Below, piece by piece: positions 44,793-54,458 of a stretch of DNA of 64,000 nt; within the stretch, counting starts at the first letter, position 1, and each line of letters begins with the position of its first letter. This DNA is from an uncultured Bacteroides sp. (GTDB taxonomy: Bacteria; Bacteroidota; Bacteroidia; Cytophagales; Cyclobacteriaceae), in the NCBI GenBank assembly GCA_902168185.1, contig CABHOV010000046.1, forward strand, positions 62,001 through 126,000, read 5' to 3'. Position numbers and translations under genes: made by a program. Below the pieces are notes generated by a model, which had not been told where the DNA came from, did no database searches, and saw nothing but the letters and a program-made list of their open reading frames with translations.

Positions 44793-47700
44793 ATGAAAAA
44801 ATTTCTACTCACATCATTCTTTGCAATCTACCTGGCAGGGTTCGCTCTTGCACAAGAGAAGCTTGCTGGTTCTATTAAGGATGAGGGCGGAGATCCTTTA
44901 CCTGGTGCCACCATTGTACTGAAGGGTACATCATCATACGCTATAACAGATACGGAAGGAAATTTCTCGATTACTCCGGCAAAGGAATTTCCATTTACAC
45001 TTCAGGTAAACCTGGTAGGCTATAAACAACAAGAGATCGAGATCTACGAACTGACCGAAGAACCAACTGACATCACGCTGCAGATTGAAAATATACTAAA
45101 TGAAATTGTGGTTATCGGCTATGGTGAAGTAAAACGAAAAGATATCACGGGTTCGGTCGCATCCGTGCCTGCAGAGCTTAAAGCACAACCGGTGAGTTCA
45201 CCCGAGCGATTGCTGCAAGGCGCAACGGCGGGGGTACAGGTCACACAAACCAGTGGCCAGCCCGGAGGTGGTGTAAGTATACAGATCCGAGGTAACAACT
45301 CGATTACTGCAGTATCAGACCCACTATATGTCATTGATGGCTTTCCAATCAACAATGACTATAGCATTAACGATGCGGGCGTAACAGACGGTCCCAAGCT
45401 AAATCCGTTGTCAACGATTAGCCCTTCAGATATAGAGTCTATCGATGTCTTAAAAGATGCATCGGCTACAGCGATCTATGGTTCACGTGGAGCGAACGGT
45501 GTCATTATAGTTACTACAAAAAAAGGAAGTAAAGGAGGAAAGTCATCTATACATTACGATGGCTATTATGGCGTACAAAAAGTAATCCGCACTATACCTG
45601 TATTAAATGCACGTGAATGGTGGCAGTTGAGAAAGGAAGCGTATGTAAACACACCAAATGGTAAAGCTGCAACGCTGCCTGCATCCGGCACATTTAACTA
45701 CGATACGACAGGCGCTGGTACAGATTGGCAAGGTGCTGCCTTCACAGAGGCTCCTATTCAAAGTCATAGTCTTTCTATATTAACAGGTTCCGATAAAACA
45801 GGAATTGCTTTTTCAGGAAACTATTTCAAGCAGGAAGGTATACTTCGAAACACTGGGTTTGATCGTTACGCCGCACGCATCAACGTAGAACACGACATCA
45901 ACGAGCGTTTTACATTTACATCCTATATCACGGGAAGCTATACTATAGGAAGTGTTGCACCACAGGCCATAGTACCGAACCTGCTCCTCACCTCCCCTGC
46001 TATACCCGTATATGATACACTTGGAAACTTTGTCCGGAATACATCTACGGATTCACCGTTGCAAAATCCAATCAACTCGCTGCTGAACCAGATCAATGAA
46101 AGCCGTACAACACGATTTCTTGCCAATGTAGCTGGCGAATATAAATTGACTGAAGAACTATCATTCAAAGTATTGTTAGGTACAGATATAGTCTTCAACA
46201 AACAAAACCGGTATTTACCCAATAGTACCTATGAAGGAAATCCGTCAGGAGGCGTTGGTACAGGGGGTATCGCTACCATCGGTACATCCAATACCATTAG
46301 CTGGCTAAATGAGAACACGCTTTCTTATTCCAAAATATTTAACGGCGTCCATAATATAAATGCTGTAGTAGGTTTTACAGCGCAAGCTTCTGATACCAAA
46401 GGTGAAGTAGCTTCTGCCGCTACGTTTGCATTTGATGATCTTACCTATAATGCTTTGCAGAATGGAACAGGCGCCAGAACGCCAGGCTCATTTGCATCTT
46501 CCTGGCAATTGGCTTCCTTTCTCGGCCGGATAAACTATATACTTCACGAAAAGTATTTACTAACGGTAACCCTACGCGCAGACGGTTCATCGCGGTTTGG
46601 TGGCGGTAATAAATGGGGATACTTTCCATCGGCAGCATTGGGCTGGAATCTGAACGAAGAAAGCTTTCTCGAAGATGTACAGGAAATCAGCATTCTTAAA
46701 CTGCGCCTCAGTGCTGGTATAACCGGAAACCAGGGCATTGTACCGTACTCCTCTATATCGCAGATTGCTCCGTACCGTTACAACTTCTCCAACGCAACGG
46801 TGCAAGGCTATGCCCCCAACTCAGTAAATAATCCGAATCTTGGCTGGGAACAAACTTTTCAAACCAACATCGGTATAGATCTCGGTCTGTTCGACAATCG
46901 GGTAAATATAGTAGCGGATTATTATCAGAAGAAAACTACCGACCTGCTGTTGAACGCATCAGTGCCAGGCTCTTCAGGACTTTCCTATTATGACCCTTCC
47001 ACGAATACGAGCCAGGCATCTACCATTTACCAAAATATAGGGGCTGTAGAAAACAAGGGTGTCGAAGTGGCTGTAAATGCACAAACCATCCGCGGTAGCA
47101 AGTTAACCTTGAGCACACTTTTTGTATTCTCAAAAAACTCGAACAAGATCACAGACCTTGGTGCCGGTATAGATCGGATTATACCGAACATCAGTCAGCC
47201 TTCTGTATTACAGGTGGGTGCACCAGTAGGTTCTTTCCTGGTATACCAGACGGATGGTTTGATAAAACCGGAAGAAGCGGGATCAACTGCGCTTACTCCT
47301 CAAGCTGATAAAACAGCGGGAGGACAAAAGTATAAAGATATCAGCGGGCCGGACGGAGTACCCGATGGCGTCATCACACAAACCTATGATCGTGTTGTAA
47401 TCAAAAATCAACCCGGTGTAAATCTTGGCCTGACGAATACAATAAACTATAAGACTGCGGTTGGAGATATAGATCTGACTATATTCTTTCAATCATCACT
47501 GGGTGCCAAACTATATAATAACAACCGCGCTACTCTGGAGCTGGGCACAGGATACTACAATGGTTCAAAAGATATGCTGAACCGTTACACTACGGCCAAT
47601 ACGAATACAGATGTTAAGGAAGCTTACCAGGACCCGGCTGTTACTATATCAGATCGCTTCATTGAAAACGCTTCGTACCTGCGGTTAAAGAATGTAACGA

Positions 47701-47915
47701 TCGGGTATACATTTCCGAAAGCATGGACTGCGCGGATAAAAATACAAGGCCTGCGGATCTATGGATCAGCCCAAAATCTCTGGACAAAAACTGATTATAC
47801 CGGGTATGATCCCGAAGCCAGCTTCTCCGGACAATCTTTAATAAACCGGGGTATCGACAACGGCGTATATCCGAATTCCAAATCAATATTGGGCGGAGTC
47901 AGCCTTACATTCTAA
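44793..47915 (+). CDS. SusC/RagA-type TonB-dependent receptor
   Basis: A 1040-residue receptor with signal peptide (MKKFLLTSFFAIYLAGFALA), an N-terminal carboxypeptidase-like domain (LAGSIKDEGGDPLPGATIVL), the SusC TonB-box/plug run LNEIVVIGYGEVKRKDITGS and SVQIRGNNSITAVSDPLYVI-type text, a GSRGANGVIIVTTKKG loop, and a barrel ending SILGGVSLTF. It pairs with the SusD-like lipoprotein 45 bp downstream. SusC/D complexes import oligomers or small ligands across the outer membrane. Here the operon has sulfatases and no glycoside hydrolase, so the cargo is probably a sulfated compound. Confidence 0.93.
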   Translation: MKKFLLTSFFAIYLAGFALAQEKLAGSIKDEGGDPLPGATIVLKGTSSYAITDTEGNFSITPAKEFPFTLQVNLVGYKQQEIEIYELTEEPTDITLQIENILNEIVVIGYGEVKRKDITGSVASVPAELKAQPVSSPERLLQGATAGVQVTQTSGQPGGGVSIQIRGNNSITAVSDPLYVIDGFPINNDYSINDAGVTDGPKLNPLSTISPSDIESIDVLKDASATAIYGSRGANGVIIVTTKKGSKGGKSSIHYDGYYGVQKVIRTIPVLNAREWWQLRKEAYVNTPNGKAATLPASGTFNYDTTGAGTDWQGAAFTEAPIQSHSLSILTGSDKTGIAFSGNYFKQEGILRNTGFDRYAARINVEHDINERFTFTSYITGSYTIGSVAPQAIVPNLLLTSPAIPVYDTLGNFVRNTSTDSPLQNPINSLLNQINESRTTRFLANVAGEYKLTEELSFKVLLGTDIVFNKQNRYLPNSTYEGNPSGGVGTGGIATIGTSNTISWLNENTLSYSKIFNGVHNINAVVGFTAQASDTKGEVASAATFAFDDLTYNALQNGTGARTPGSFASSWQLASFLGRINYILHEKYLLTVTLRADGSSRFGGGNKWGYFPSAALGWNLNEESFLEDVQEISILKLRLSAGITGNQGIVPYSSISQIAPYRYNFSNATVQGYAPNSVNNPNLGWEQTFQTNIGIDLGLFDNRVNIVADYYQKKTTDLLLNASVPGSSGLSYYDPSTNTSQASTIYQNIGAVENKGVEVAVNAQTIRGSKLTLSTLFVFSKNSNKITDLGAGIDRIIPNISQPSVLQVGAPVGSFLVYQTDGLIKPEEAGSTALTPQADKTAGGQKYKDISGPDGVPDGVITQTYDRVVIKNQPGVNLGLTNTINYKTAVGDIDLTIFFQSSLGAKLYNNNRATLELGTGYYNGSKDMLNRYTTANTNTDVKEAYQDPAVTISDRFIENASYLRLKNVTIGYTFPKAWTARIKIQGLRIYGSAQNLWTKTDYTGYDPEASFSGQSLINRGIDNGVYPNSKSILGGVSLTF

Positions 47916-47960
47916 TCAACCGCACCAATCAATCAACTATATACTTGTAAACAAGATCAT

Positions 47961-49574
47961 ATGAAGTCCTTAAAATATATAGCATTAACGGGAACTATAG
48001 TCTTTGCTTTCGTTTCATGCAGCAAATTTCTGGAAGAAGATCCGGAAGGGTTCATCGCCACAGATAGTTACTATAACACAGAGGCCGATGCGATCAATGC
48101 CGTGAACGCAGTATACTATTTATTAAACGCAGGGGGCAACGCCGTGCAAACGCCCTATAATACATTGTTCAACACCGGTCTTAACTTTGAAGCTGACGAT
48201 GAATTTCCAGGACCTGGTGCAACGAACCCGGACGTTCGTTCAATGGCCAACCTGTTGCACACATCTTCCAACCTCCGGGTATATGAGCTGTGGCAACAGC
48301 ACTATGCGGCAGTACGCAAAGCAAATTTAGCAATCGAGAAAATACCCACTATCAATTTCAGTGAAACGCTTAAAACAAGATTGATCGGTGAAGCCAAATT
48401 TCTCAGAGCCTTATGGTATTTTAATCTTGTAAGACTATATGGAGATGTTCCGCTCATCACCGGTGTACAAATCGGTGTAACGTCAACGGACTACGCCATT
48501 GAACGAACGCCTTCTGCGCAAGTATATGCACAGATAGAACAGGATTTGAAAGATGCAGCAAGTGTACTGCCAGATTCATATGTATCACCGGATATAGGAA
48601 GGGCTACAAAGGGTGCTGCGCTGGCGTTGCTATCAAAAGTATATCTTACAAAAGCTTCGCTCCCATTGAACCTTACAGCGCATTATGAAGATGCTGTAAC
48701 AACCGCCGAGCAGGCGTTATCACCAGCAGACGGTGGCACGGGTACATTTGGCTACGCACTACAAAGCGATTACTCCAGAGTATTTTTACCTGCCTATAAA
48801 AATAACTCTGAACATATATTTTCGGCACAATTCAAATCCGGATCAAGCTCAAGCTATCTCACACAAGGCAACAATCAAAACCCGAGATCAATCAGAACAC
48901 AGGTTCCAGGACTCGCCGGTTCGTATGCTGACCAAGTATGGTTCTATACTGTAGATGATGCTTCTAAACCCGGAGGTAAAGACAAGTTCTTCAGCGTCTT
49001 TAAACTATATACTTCAAAGGATAAAAGAAGGGATGTGACGTTCGTAACTAATTTTAAAAGTCCTACCAATGGTAAACGTTACGGAGCGTTGAACGACCCA
49101 GCCATCAAGGGAAGTAAACTTGATTCTATACCTTACTTCAACAAAACGTGGGACCCTAACTCAACGGCAGTTACCAGTGAGTCAGCAGCCAATGTGGCAA
49201 TCATTCGCTATGCAGAACTACTTCTGATCCACGCTGAAGCGGAAAATGAATTGAATGGCCCGACAACAAAAGCCTATAGCTCGCTTAACAAAGTACGGAA
49301 CAGAGCAGGACTTGATGACCTGACCGAGGGATTAACCCAAGCACAGTTCCGTGATTCGCTATACCTGGACCGCAGGCTTGAACTGGTATTCGAATACCAG
49401 CGCTGGTTCGATCTCGTACGCCAGAAAGATGCAGCAGGCAATTCCATTTTTGTAAAGACGCTTCGTGCCGCAGGTAAAGTGAACGCGGAAGATAAACACA
49501 GGCTACATCCTATACCTCAACAGGAAATTGAATTGAATGCAAGCCTTCGGGATAATCAAAATCCCGGGTACTAA
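47961..49574 (+). CDS. SusD/RagB-type surface lipoprotein
   Basis: A 537-residue lipoprotein with lipobox (FAFVSC then SKFLEEDPEG) and the SusD fold: ATDSYYNTEADAINAVNAVY, LNFEADDEFPGPG (acidic cluster), LKTRLIGEAKFLRALWYFNL, IIRYAELLLIHAEAENELNG, RVRNRAGLDDLTE-like text, RLELVFEYQRWFDLVRQ and the C-terminal LHPIPQQEIELN. It caps the SusC barrel and helps capture ligand. The pair is 45 bp apart and the operon continues into two microproteins. Confidence 0.93.
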   Translation: MKSLKYIALTGTIVFAFVSCSKFLEEDPEGFIATDSYYNTEADAINAVNAVYYLLNAGGNAVQTPYNTLFNTGLNFEADDEFPGPGATNPDVRSMANLLHTSSNLRVYELWQQHYAAVRKANLAIEKIPTINFSETLKTRLIGEAKFLRALWYFNLVRLYGDVPLITGVQIGVTSTDYAIERTPSAQVYAQIEQDLKDAASVLPDSYVSPDIGRATKGAALALLSKVYLTKASLPLNLTAHYEDAVTTAEQALSPADGGTGTFGYALQSDYSRVFLPAYKNNSEHIFSAQFKSGSSSSYLTQGNNQNPRSIRTQVPGLAGSYADQVWFYTVDDASKPGGKDKFFSVFKLYTSKDKRRDVTFVTNFKSPTNGKRYGALNDPAIKGSKLDSIPYFNKTWDPNSTAVTSESAANVAIIRYAELLLIHAEAENELNGPTTKAYSSLNKVRNRAGLDDLTEGLTQAQFRDSLYLDRRLELVFEYQRWFDLVRQKDAAGNSIFVKTLRAAGKVNAEDKHRLHPIPQQEIELNASLRDNQNPGY

Positions 49575-49628
49575 TAAAATCAGTTCACTACACAACCCTC
49601 TTTGACAAACACTCTGATAAAAAATAAC

Positions 49629-49748
49629 ATGACACTTTCAGACGTAACAACACTCGCAAAAAAGATCCTGGTCGGGATTCTTGTAACGCTTGTCCCCTTC
49701 ATTATTCTTTTTGGTGGCTTGTGGCTCACGCAAAAATTACTGAGTTAG
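49629..49748 (+). CDS. Membrane microprotein, 39 residues
   Basis: ATG at 49629 to TAG at 49746-49748. The start MTLSDVTTLAKKILVGILVT is followed by a hydrophobic stretch LVPFIILFGGLWLTQK, so it is a single-pass inner-membrane peptide with a short lysine-containing N-terminus. It lies 54 bp after the susD-like stop and 47 bp before a second microprotein. No known family. Being inside an operon, it probably is translated; function is unknown. Confidence 0.6.
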   Translation: MTLSDVTTLAKKILVGILVTLVPFIILFGGLWLTQKLLS

Positions 49749-49795
49749 TATTATAAGTAAACCGTATACTCAACAACCATTTATCAACATCACGT

Positions 49796-49957
49796 ATGAA
49801 AATAGAACCGCATATCGCCAACAGGATCTTCAGAAATATACTTCTGAGTCTCTTCATCTATGCTTTACCGATTGTGCTGATGCTACTCACGTTTTACCTA
49901 TCGGGTGAAAGGCCGTGGGAAAAGAAAGCACCAACGCATCAGGTTATCCGAAAATAA
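49796..49957 (+). CDS. Membrane microprotein, 53 residues
   Basis: ATG at 49796 to TAA at 49955-49957: MKIEPHIANRIFRNILLSLF, then IYALPIVLMLLTFYLSGE and a basic, charged tail (RPWEKKAPTHQVIRK). One transmembrane helix (about 15-37). It ends 23 bp before the sterol-desaturase-like gene. With the 39-residue neighbour it forms a pair of tiny membrane proteins between susD and the di-iron enzyme. Confidence 0.6.
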   Translation: MKIEPHIANRIFRNILLSLFIYALPIVLMLLTFYLSGERPWEKKAPTHQVIRK

Positions 49958-49980
49958 TATCACCCTAAATCCAACTATAT

Positions 49981-50925
49981 ATGATCAAGTTTTTTGAAGC
50001 ACTTTTTCAAAACCTGAGCACGTGGGGTTTACCTGTGCTGGTACTCTTACTGGGTATCGTTGAGTTTTCATTGGGTCTCTATAAAAAACACTGGGACAAG
50101 AATGAACGTATACTGGACATCGTATGCTATACCGTTCCAAAAATTGTTGTACGCCCATTGGTGGCCTACTTTGGTCTTAAATTCTTACCGCTTGCATTAC
50201 CCGGTTTTAAGGCAGCGTTTGAATGGGTGCCCTTCTGGTGGGGCTTTTTTATTCTCTGTATCGCGGATGATCTGACGCAATACTGGTATCACCGTTTGCA
50301 CCATGAAGTACCGTTCCTCTGGCGGTTCCATCGTACGCACCACTCCGCGCCCTATATGGGCATGGCAATGGCCGGACGACAGAATATCATCTATACTATA
50401 TTTTTTTCACAGACATACCTTACCACGGCATTGGTATATGTAGGCCTTGGTTATCCGGCTCTGTTTGTAAAAGGCATCAAATCAATCATTACTACACTGG
50501 CACATTCCAGCATTCCCTGGGATAAACCGTTTTACGAAAAGAAATGGCTACACCCCATTGCCTGGGTTTTGGAACGTCTCATCTCAACACCGGCAACGCA
50601 CCACGCACATCATGCTGATACAAACGATGATGGTATAGGACACTATAAAGGGAACTTCGGCAATATGTTTTTCCTGTGGGATATCATTTTCGGTACCGGC
50701 ATCATCACGCGTAAATATCCGACAGCGTATGGTATAAAGCATTACCAGAAAGAAGAATGGTATGCACAATTCATGTGGCCCATTTTCAAGTCGAAGAAAG
50801 CAGGCAGCGAATTATCCGCAGATGGACCGATGGTACAGGATGATCCTATAGCGGAAGAAGCTGTTACAACGGAACGGGTATTGCTCGAACCGGTTCGCAG
50901 AGAATCAAAACTTGGTCTCACCTAA
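49981..50925 (+). CDS. Sterol desaturase/fatty-acid hydroxylase family membrane di-iron protein
   Basis: A 314-residue multi-pass protein. The histidine-box ligands of the family are in order HRLHHEV (about 105), HRTHHSAPYMGMA (about 118), and THHAHHADTND (about 212), which bind two irons. The hydrophobic segments before and between them give at least four helices. These enzymes hydroxylate or desaturate C-H bonds of sterols, lipids or carotenoids, using oxygen. Why it sits in a sulfatase operon is unknown; an oxidative attack on a sulfonated or sulfated lipid is one possibility. The C-terminal 40 residues are acidic and unmatched. Confidence 0.88.
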   Translation: MIKFFEALFQNLSTWGLPVLVLLLGIVEFSLGLYKKHWDKNERILDIVCYTVPKIVVRPLVAYFGLKFLPLALPGFKAAFEWVPFWWGFFILCIADDLTQYWYHRLHHEVPFLWRFHRTHHSAPYMGMAMAGRQNIIYTIFFSQTYLTTALVYVGLGYPALFVKGIKSIITTLAHSSIPWDKPFYEKKWLHPIAWVLERLISTPATHHAHHADTNDDGIGHYKGNFGNMFFLWDIIFGTGIITRKYPTAYGIKHYQKEEWYAQFMWPIFKSKKAGSELSADGPMVQDDPIAEEAVTTERVLLEPVRRESKLGLT

Positions 50926-50964
50926 TCATACTTTTAAAACAGGTTAAACTTCTTCCAACAACCC

Positions 50965-52845
50965 ATGAAAAAATTCTCACAATTCACACCTCGCTATAGC
51001 AGGATGAAAATTGCAGTAGCGCTACTGTTGATGGTAACATTGCTTCCATCGGCCCATAGCCAGCAAGGAAAAATCAGCAAGTCTATAAAAGATTCCCAGC
51101 CCTATAAAGTTGAGTATCTGAAGAAAGCTGCAGCAGGCTCGCCCAATGTATTACTCATTTTGCTGGATGATGTCGGGTATGGTGCTACCAGTGCCTTTGG
51201 CGGATTGATCCATACTCCAAATCTCGATACACTGGCCAACCAAGGTTTACGCTATACCAATTTTCATACAGCCGGTATATGCTCCCCTACACGTGCAGCA
51301 TTGCTTACAGGAAGAAACCACCATTCAGTAGGCATGGGATTGTTTCCGCATTATTATCTCTCTGCAGATTTCCCAGGGTATAATGGACATATTCAACCTG
51401 AGAAAGGAACTATAGCAGAGGTGCTTCACGAAAACGGATATAGCACCTACCAACTAGGCAAATGGCATCTTACTCCCGATGATGAAAATACAGACCTCGG
51501 TCCTTTCGACCGCTGGCCATCCGGAAAAGGGTTTGATCATAACTATGGTTTTCTTGGAGGTGCAACGGATCAGTATAAACCTGATCTCGTTGAGGACAAT
51601 CAACACATCAAATCTGATGGAAAACATTTGAATGCTTTACTTACGGATAAAGCGATCAGTTATATCAGCAAGCAGAAAGAACTTGCTCCATCGAAGCCAT
51701 TCTTTTTATACTATGCTACCGGAGCGGGCCATGCACCACACCAGGTAGATCGTGAATGGTCGGACAAATACAAAGGTAAATTTGACGAAGGATGGGATGT
51801 ATACCGCGAGAAAGTATTTGCCAATCAAAAGAAGCTTGGTGTAATACCAGCCAATGCACAACTGCCACCACGCAATGCATACCTGAAGGCATGGAAAGAT
51901 CTGCCCGCAGACGAGAAGAAGCTATATGCACGGTTCATGGAAGTATACGCAGGTTTCCTGGAATATACCGACTATGAAATAGGACGTCTGCTCAAGCACT
52001 TGAAGACAAGCGGTCAGCTTGAGAACACCGTTGTTTTTGCAATCATTGGCGACAATGGAGGAAGTAAAGAAGGCCTGGAATATGGTGTTACCACGAAATC
52101 CATTCGCTTTGGTATAGATAACATCAAGCGCGATGATTACCGGAAATTTATACTCAGTGAATATGACAAGATCGGTGGAAAAGAAGTTGCCACTGTAGCA
52201 AACTATCCACTCGGCTGGGCGCAGGCAACCAACACGCCTTTCAAATTCTGGAAGAGTGATGCGAACGCTGAAGGCGCCACGCACAATCCACTCATTGTAT
52301 ATTTCCCGAAGGCAGTTACGGACAAAGGAGGCATTCGCAATCAATATACACATCTTATAGATTTATACCCTACCATTGCAGAACTCACCGGTGTGAAGCA
52401 GCCTGAAACGATCAGAGGCGTTAAGCAAGATCCTTTGCATGGCACCAGCCTGGTATATTCTATACTTGATAAAGGTGCGACATCACGCCATACACAACAA
52501 TACTATTGCATCTTCGGAAACCGGGCAATCTATAAAGACGGATGGAAAGCTGGTGCTGCACACAGACCGAACTCGCTGGATCTGTTTACCTATGCAGATG
52601 AACCCAAGACTACATTAGAGAACAATCCGGATACAGAAGTATGGGAACTCTATAATCTGAATGAAGATTTCAATGAGCGTACCAACCTTGCACAGAAGTA
52701 TCCTGAAAAGCTAAAAGAGCTTAAGGAGTTGTTCGATGCAGAGGCAGCCAAGTATAATATATATCCTCTGATCGATATTGAATACGCTGCCGGACGCTAC
52801 AAAGAGTTACAACAACGTCTGCAGGCACAACAAGCTAAAAAATAA
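50965..52845 (+). CDS. Arylsulfatase-type sulfatase, Cys-type (formylglycine)
   Basis: A 626-residue enzyme with signal peptide ending near AHSQ. The calcium-binding acids are in LLILLDDVGYGATSAFGG, the maturation motif is C106-S-P-T-R110 (Cys to formylglycine), followed by AALLTGRNHHSVGMGLFPHY, GKWHLTPDDENTDLGPFDRW and GDNGGSKEG. It is close to AtsA-like S1_4 arylsulfatases, longer than the next gene. It hydrolyses sulfate esters in the periplasm, releasing sulfate. It needs the FGE encoded at 55455. A 13-bp hairpin follows at 52854. Confidence 0.93.
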   Translation: MKKFSQFTPRYSRMKIAVALLLMVTLLPSAHSQQGKISKSIKDSQPYKVEYLKKAAAGSPNVLLILLDDVGYGATSAFGGLIHTPNLDTLANQGLRYTNFHTAGICSPTRAALLTGRNHHSVGMGLFPHYYLSADFPGYNGHIQPEKGTIAEVLHENGYSTYQLGKWHLTPDDENTDLGPFDRWPSGKGFDHNYGFLGGATDQYKPDLVEDNQHIKSDGKHLNALLTDKAISYISKQKELAPSKPFFLYYATGAGHAPHQVDREWSDKYKGKFDEGWDVYREKVFANQKKLGVIPANAQLPPRNAYLKAWKDLPADEKKLYARFMEVYAGFLEYTDYEIGRLLKHLKTSGQLENTVVFAIIGDNGGSKEGLEYGVTTKSIRFGIDNIKRDDYRKFILSEYDKIGGKEVATVANYPLGWAQATNTPFKFWKSDANAEGATHNPLIVYFPKAVTDKGGIRNQYTHLIDLYPTIAELTGVKQPETIRGVKQDPLHGTSLVYSILDKGATSRHTQQYYCIFGNRAIYKDGWKAGAAHRPNSLDLFTYADEPKTTLENNPDTEVWELYNLNEDFNERTNLAQKYPEKLKELKELFDAEAAKYNIYPLIDIEYAAGRYKELQQRLQAQQAKK

Positions 52846-52853
52846 ACCTATAG

Positions 52854-52883
52854 ATAGATACCCTGGTCATCCAGGGTATCTAT
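52854..52883 (+). terminator. Hairpin between the two sulfatase genes
   Basis: ATAGATACCCTGG, TCAT loop, CCAGGGTATCTAT: 13 perfect pairs, 8 bp after the first sulfatase stop. Only a weak CTTTAA follows, so it may dampen or process the transcript rather than end it. Confidence 0.5.
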
Positions 52884-52925
52884 GCTTTAACGGATTCCAG
52901 TATACATTCATTGCAACCCACCTCT

Positions 52926-54389
52926 ATGAAAAGATCGACAATACATGTGAGCAGACTTAGTTACAGAATCTTTTTTTTACTATCCTGTATATTTGGCTGC
53001 CTGCAAATAAGGCCAGTGCTATCGCAGGCTCCTATTGCCAAGCGTGCTATATCTGGTCCGAATATCATTATTATACTGGCTGATGATCTCGGGTATGGAG
53101 ACCTGTCCTCTTTCGGACAGACGCAATGGAAGACTCCCAACATCGACAAGCTTGCAGCCGAAGGTGCCAAGCTTACACAGTTCTATGCACCTACGCCGTA
53201 TTGCGCGCCTACGCGGGCCTCTCTCCTTACCGGACTATATCCTATACGTCACGGTTTAACTTCCAATCCAAATCCTGAGAAAGTACAAAACAATTACCAG
53301 ACCTATCGCGGTGGCGATGCTATAGGGATTGCAGACAATCAGTTGTTGTTAAGCGAAGTATTGAAAGCATCCGGGTATGTAACAAAAATTATAGGCAAGT
53401 GGCATCTTGGTCACAAGCCTCCTTTCTTTCCAACACGTCATGGATTTGATGAATATTATGGTATACCCTATTCAAATGACATGCGCCCCGTTTTGTTAAT
53501 GGAGAATGATAAGGTTGTGGAATATCCGGTAGTACAAACCACACTTACAAAGCGCTATACCCAGCAAGCGTTGGAGTATATTGACAGAAATAAAGACAAA
53601 CCGTTCTTCCTATATCTGCCGCACGCCATGCCACATAAACCTATGGCTGTATCGGAAGAGTTTTATACACCAGAAACTAAAGGCGATTTATATGCCGATG
53701 CGATGCGTGAGCTTGACTGGTCGATAGGAGAAGTAATGAAAAAATTAACACAGACAGGGCTTGATGAAAACACGTTGGTAATTTTTGTTTCAGACAACGG
53801 CCCTTGGTTTGGTGGAAGCTCCGGAGGATTGCGCGGCATGAAATCACAGAACTGGGAAGGTGGTATACGCGTACCTTTTATAGCAAGATGGAAAGGTCAC
53901 ATTCCAGCAGGCCATGTAAGTCATGAACCCGCAGGCATCATTGATATATTTCCAACGGTTGGGATATTGGCCGGAATCAAACTCCCGAAAGGAACAGTAT
54001 TGGATGGCCGTGATATCACACCGCTATTGACATCCCGTGCCAACACACCTCATCAGGCACTCTTTTCATTCTATACTGATAAACTCCAAACTGTACGAAG
54101 TGGCAAATGGAAACTTCACATCAACTCGCCAGAGTCGGCTAAGCTTCCTTCAGACTCTACATGGGTCGATCCGCGTAGTCCTGATGGCGTAACCATTCTT
54201 GCTCCATTCGAACAGGCAAGAGCACATCAGTTCCCTGGAATACAATCTGGCGATGCCGCTGCACCCGGACTATTATTCGATCTCGAGAAGGACCCCTCTG
54301 AACAAAAAAATGTAGCTGATAAATATCCCGAGATCGTTGAGAAGCTACAGAAACTGGCAACAGCTTTTATTCAGAATAAAGATATATAA
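52926..54389 (+). CDS. Second Cys-type sulfatase
   Basis: The in-frame ATG at 52911 adds five residues, but 52926 gives the cleaner signal sequence (MKRSTIHVSRLSYRIFFLLS, with possible lipobox Cys at 21 or 25). The 487-residue protein has IIILADDLGYGDLSSFGQ, the maturation motif C93-A-P-T-R97, ASLLTGLYPIRHGLTSNP, GKWHLGHKPPFFPTRHGFDE and FVSDNGPWFGGSSG. It is a different subfamily from the preceding gene. It is likely to act on another sulfate ester in the same pathway and again depends on the FGE. Confidence 0.93.
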   Translation: MKRSTIHVSRLSYRIFFLLSCIFGCLQIRPVLSQAPIAKRAISGPNIIIILADDLGYGDLSSFGQTQWKTPNIDKLAAEGAKLTQFYAPTPYCAPTRASLLTGLYPIRHGLTSNPNPEKVQNNYQTYRGGDAIGIADNQLLLSEVLKASGYVTKIIGKWHLGHKPPFFPTRHGFDEYYGIPYSNDMRPVLLMENDKVVEYPVVQTTLTKRYTQQALEYIDRNKDKPFFLYLPHAMPHKPMAVSEEFYTPETKGDLYADAMRELDWSIGEVMKKLTQTGLDENTLVIFVSDNGPWFGGSSGGLRGMKSQNWEGGIRVPFIARWKGHIPAGHVSHEPAGIIDIFPTVGILAGIKLPKGTVLDGRDITPLLTSRANTPHQALFSFYTDKLQTVRSGKWKLHINSPESAKLPSDSTWVDPRSPDGVTILAPFEQARAHQFPGIQSGDAAAPGLLFDLEKDPSEQKNVADKYPEIVEKLQKLATAFIQNKDI

Positions 54390-54458
54390 GCATACATGGT
54401 AAATAAAATCGCAGCGCATAAAAAAAGCAGCAGTATATCAAACAAAAAATTATACTAT

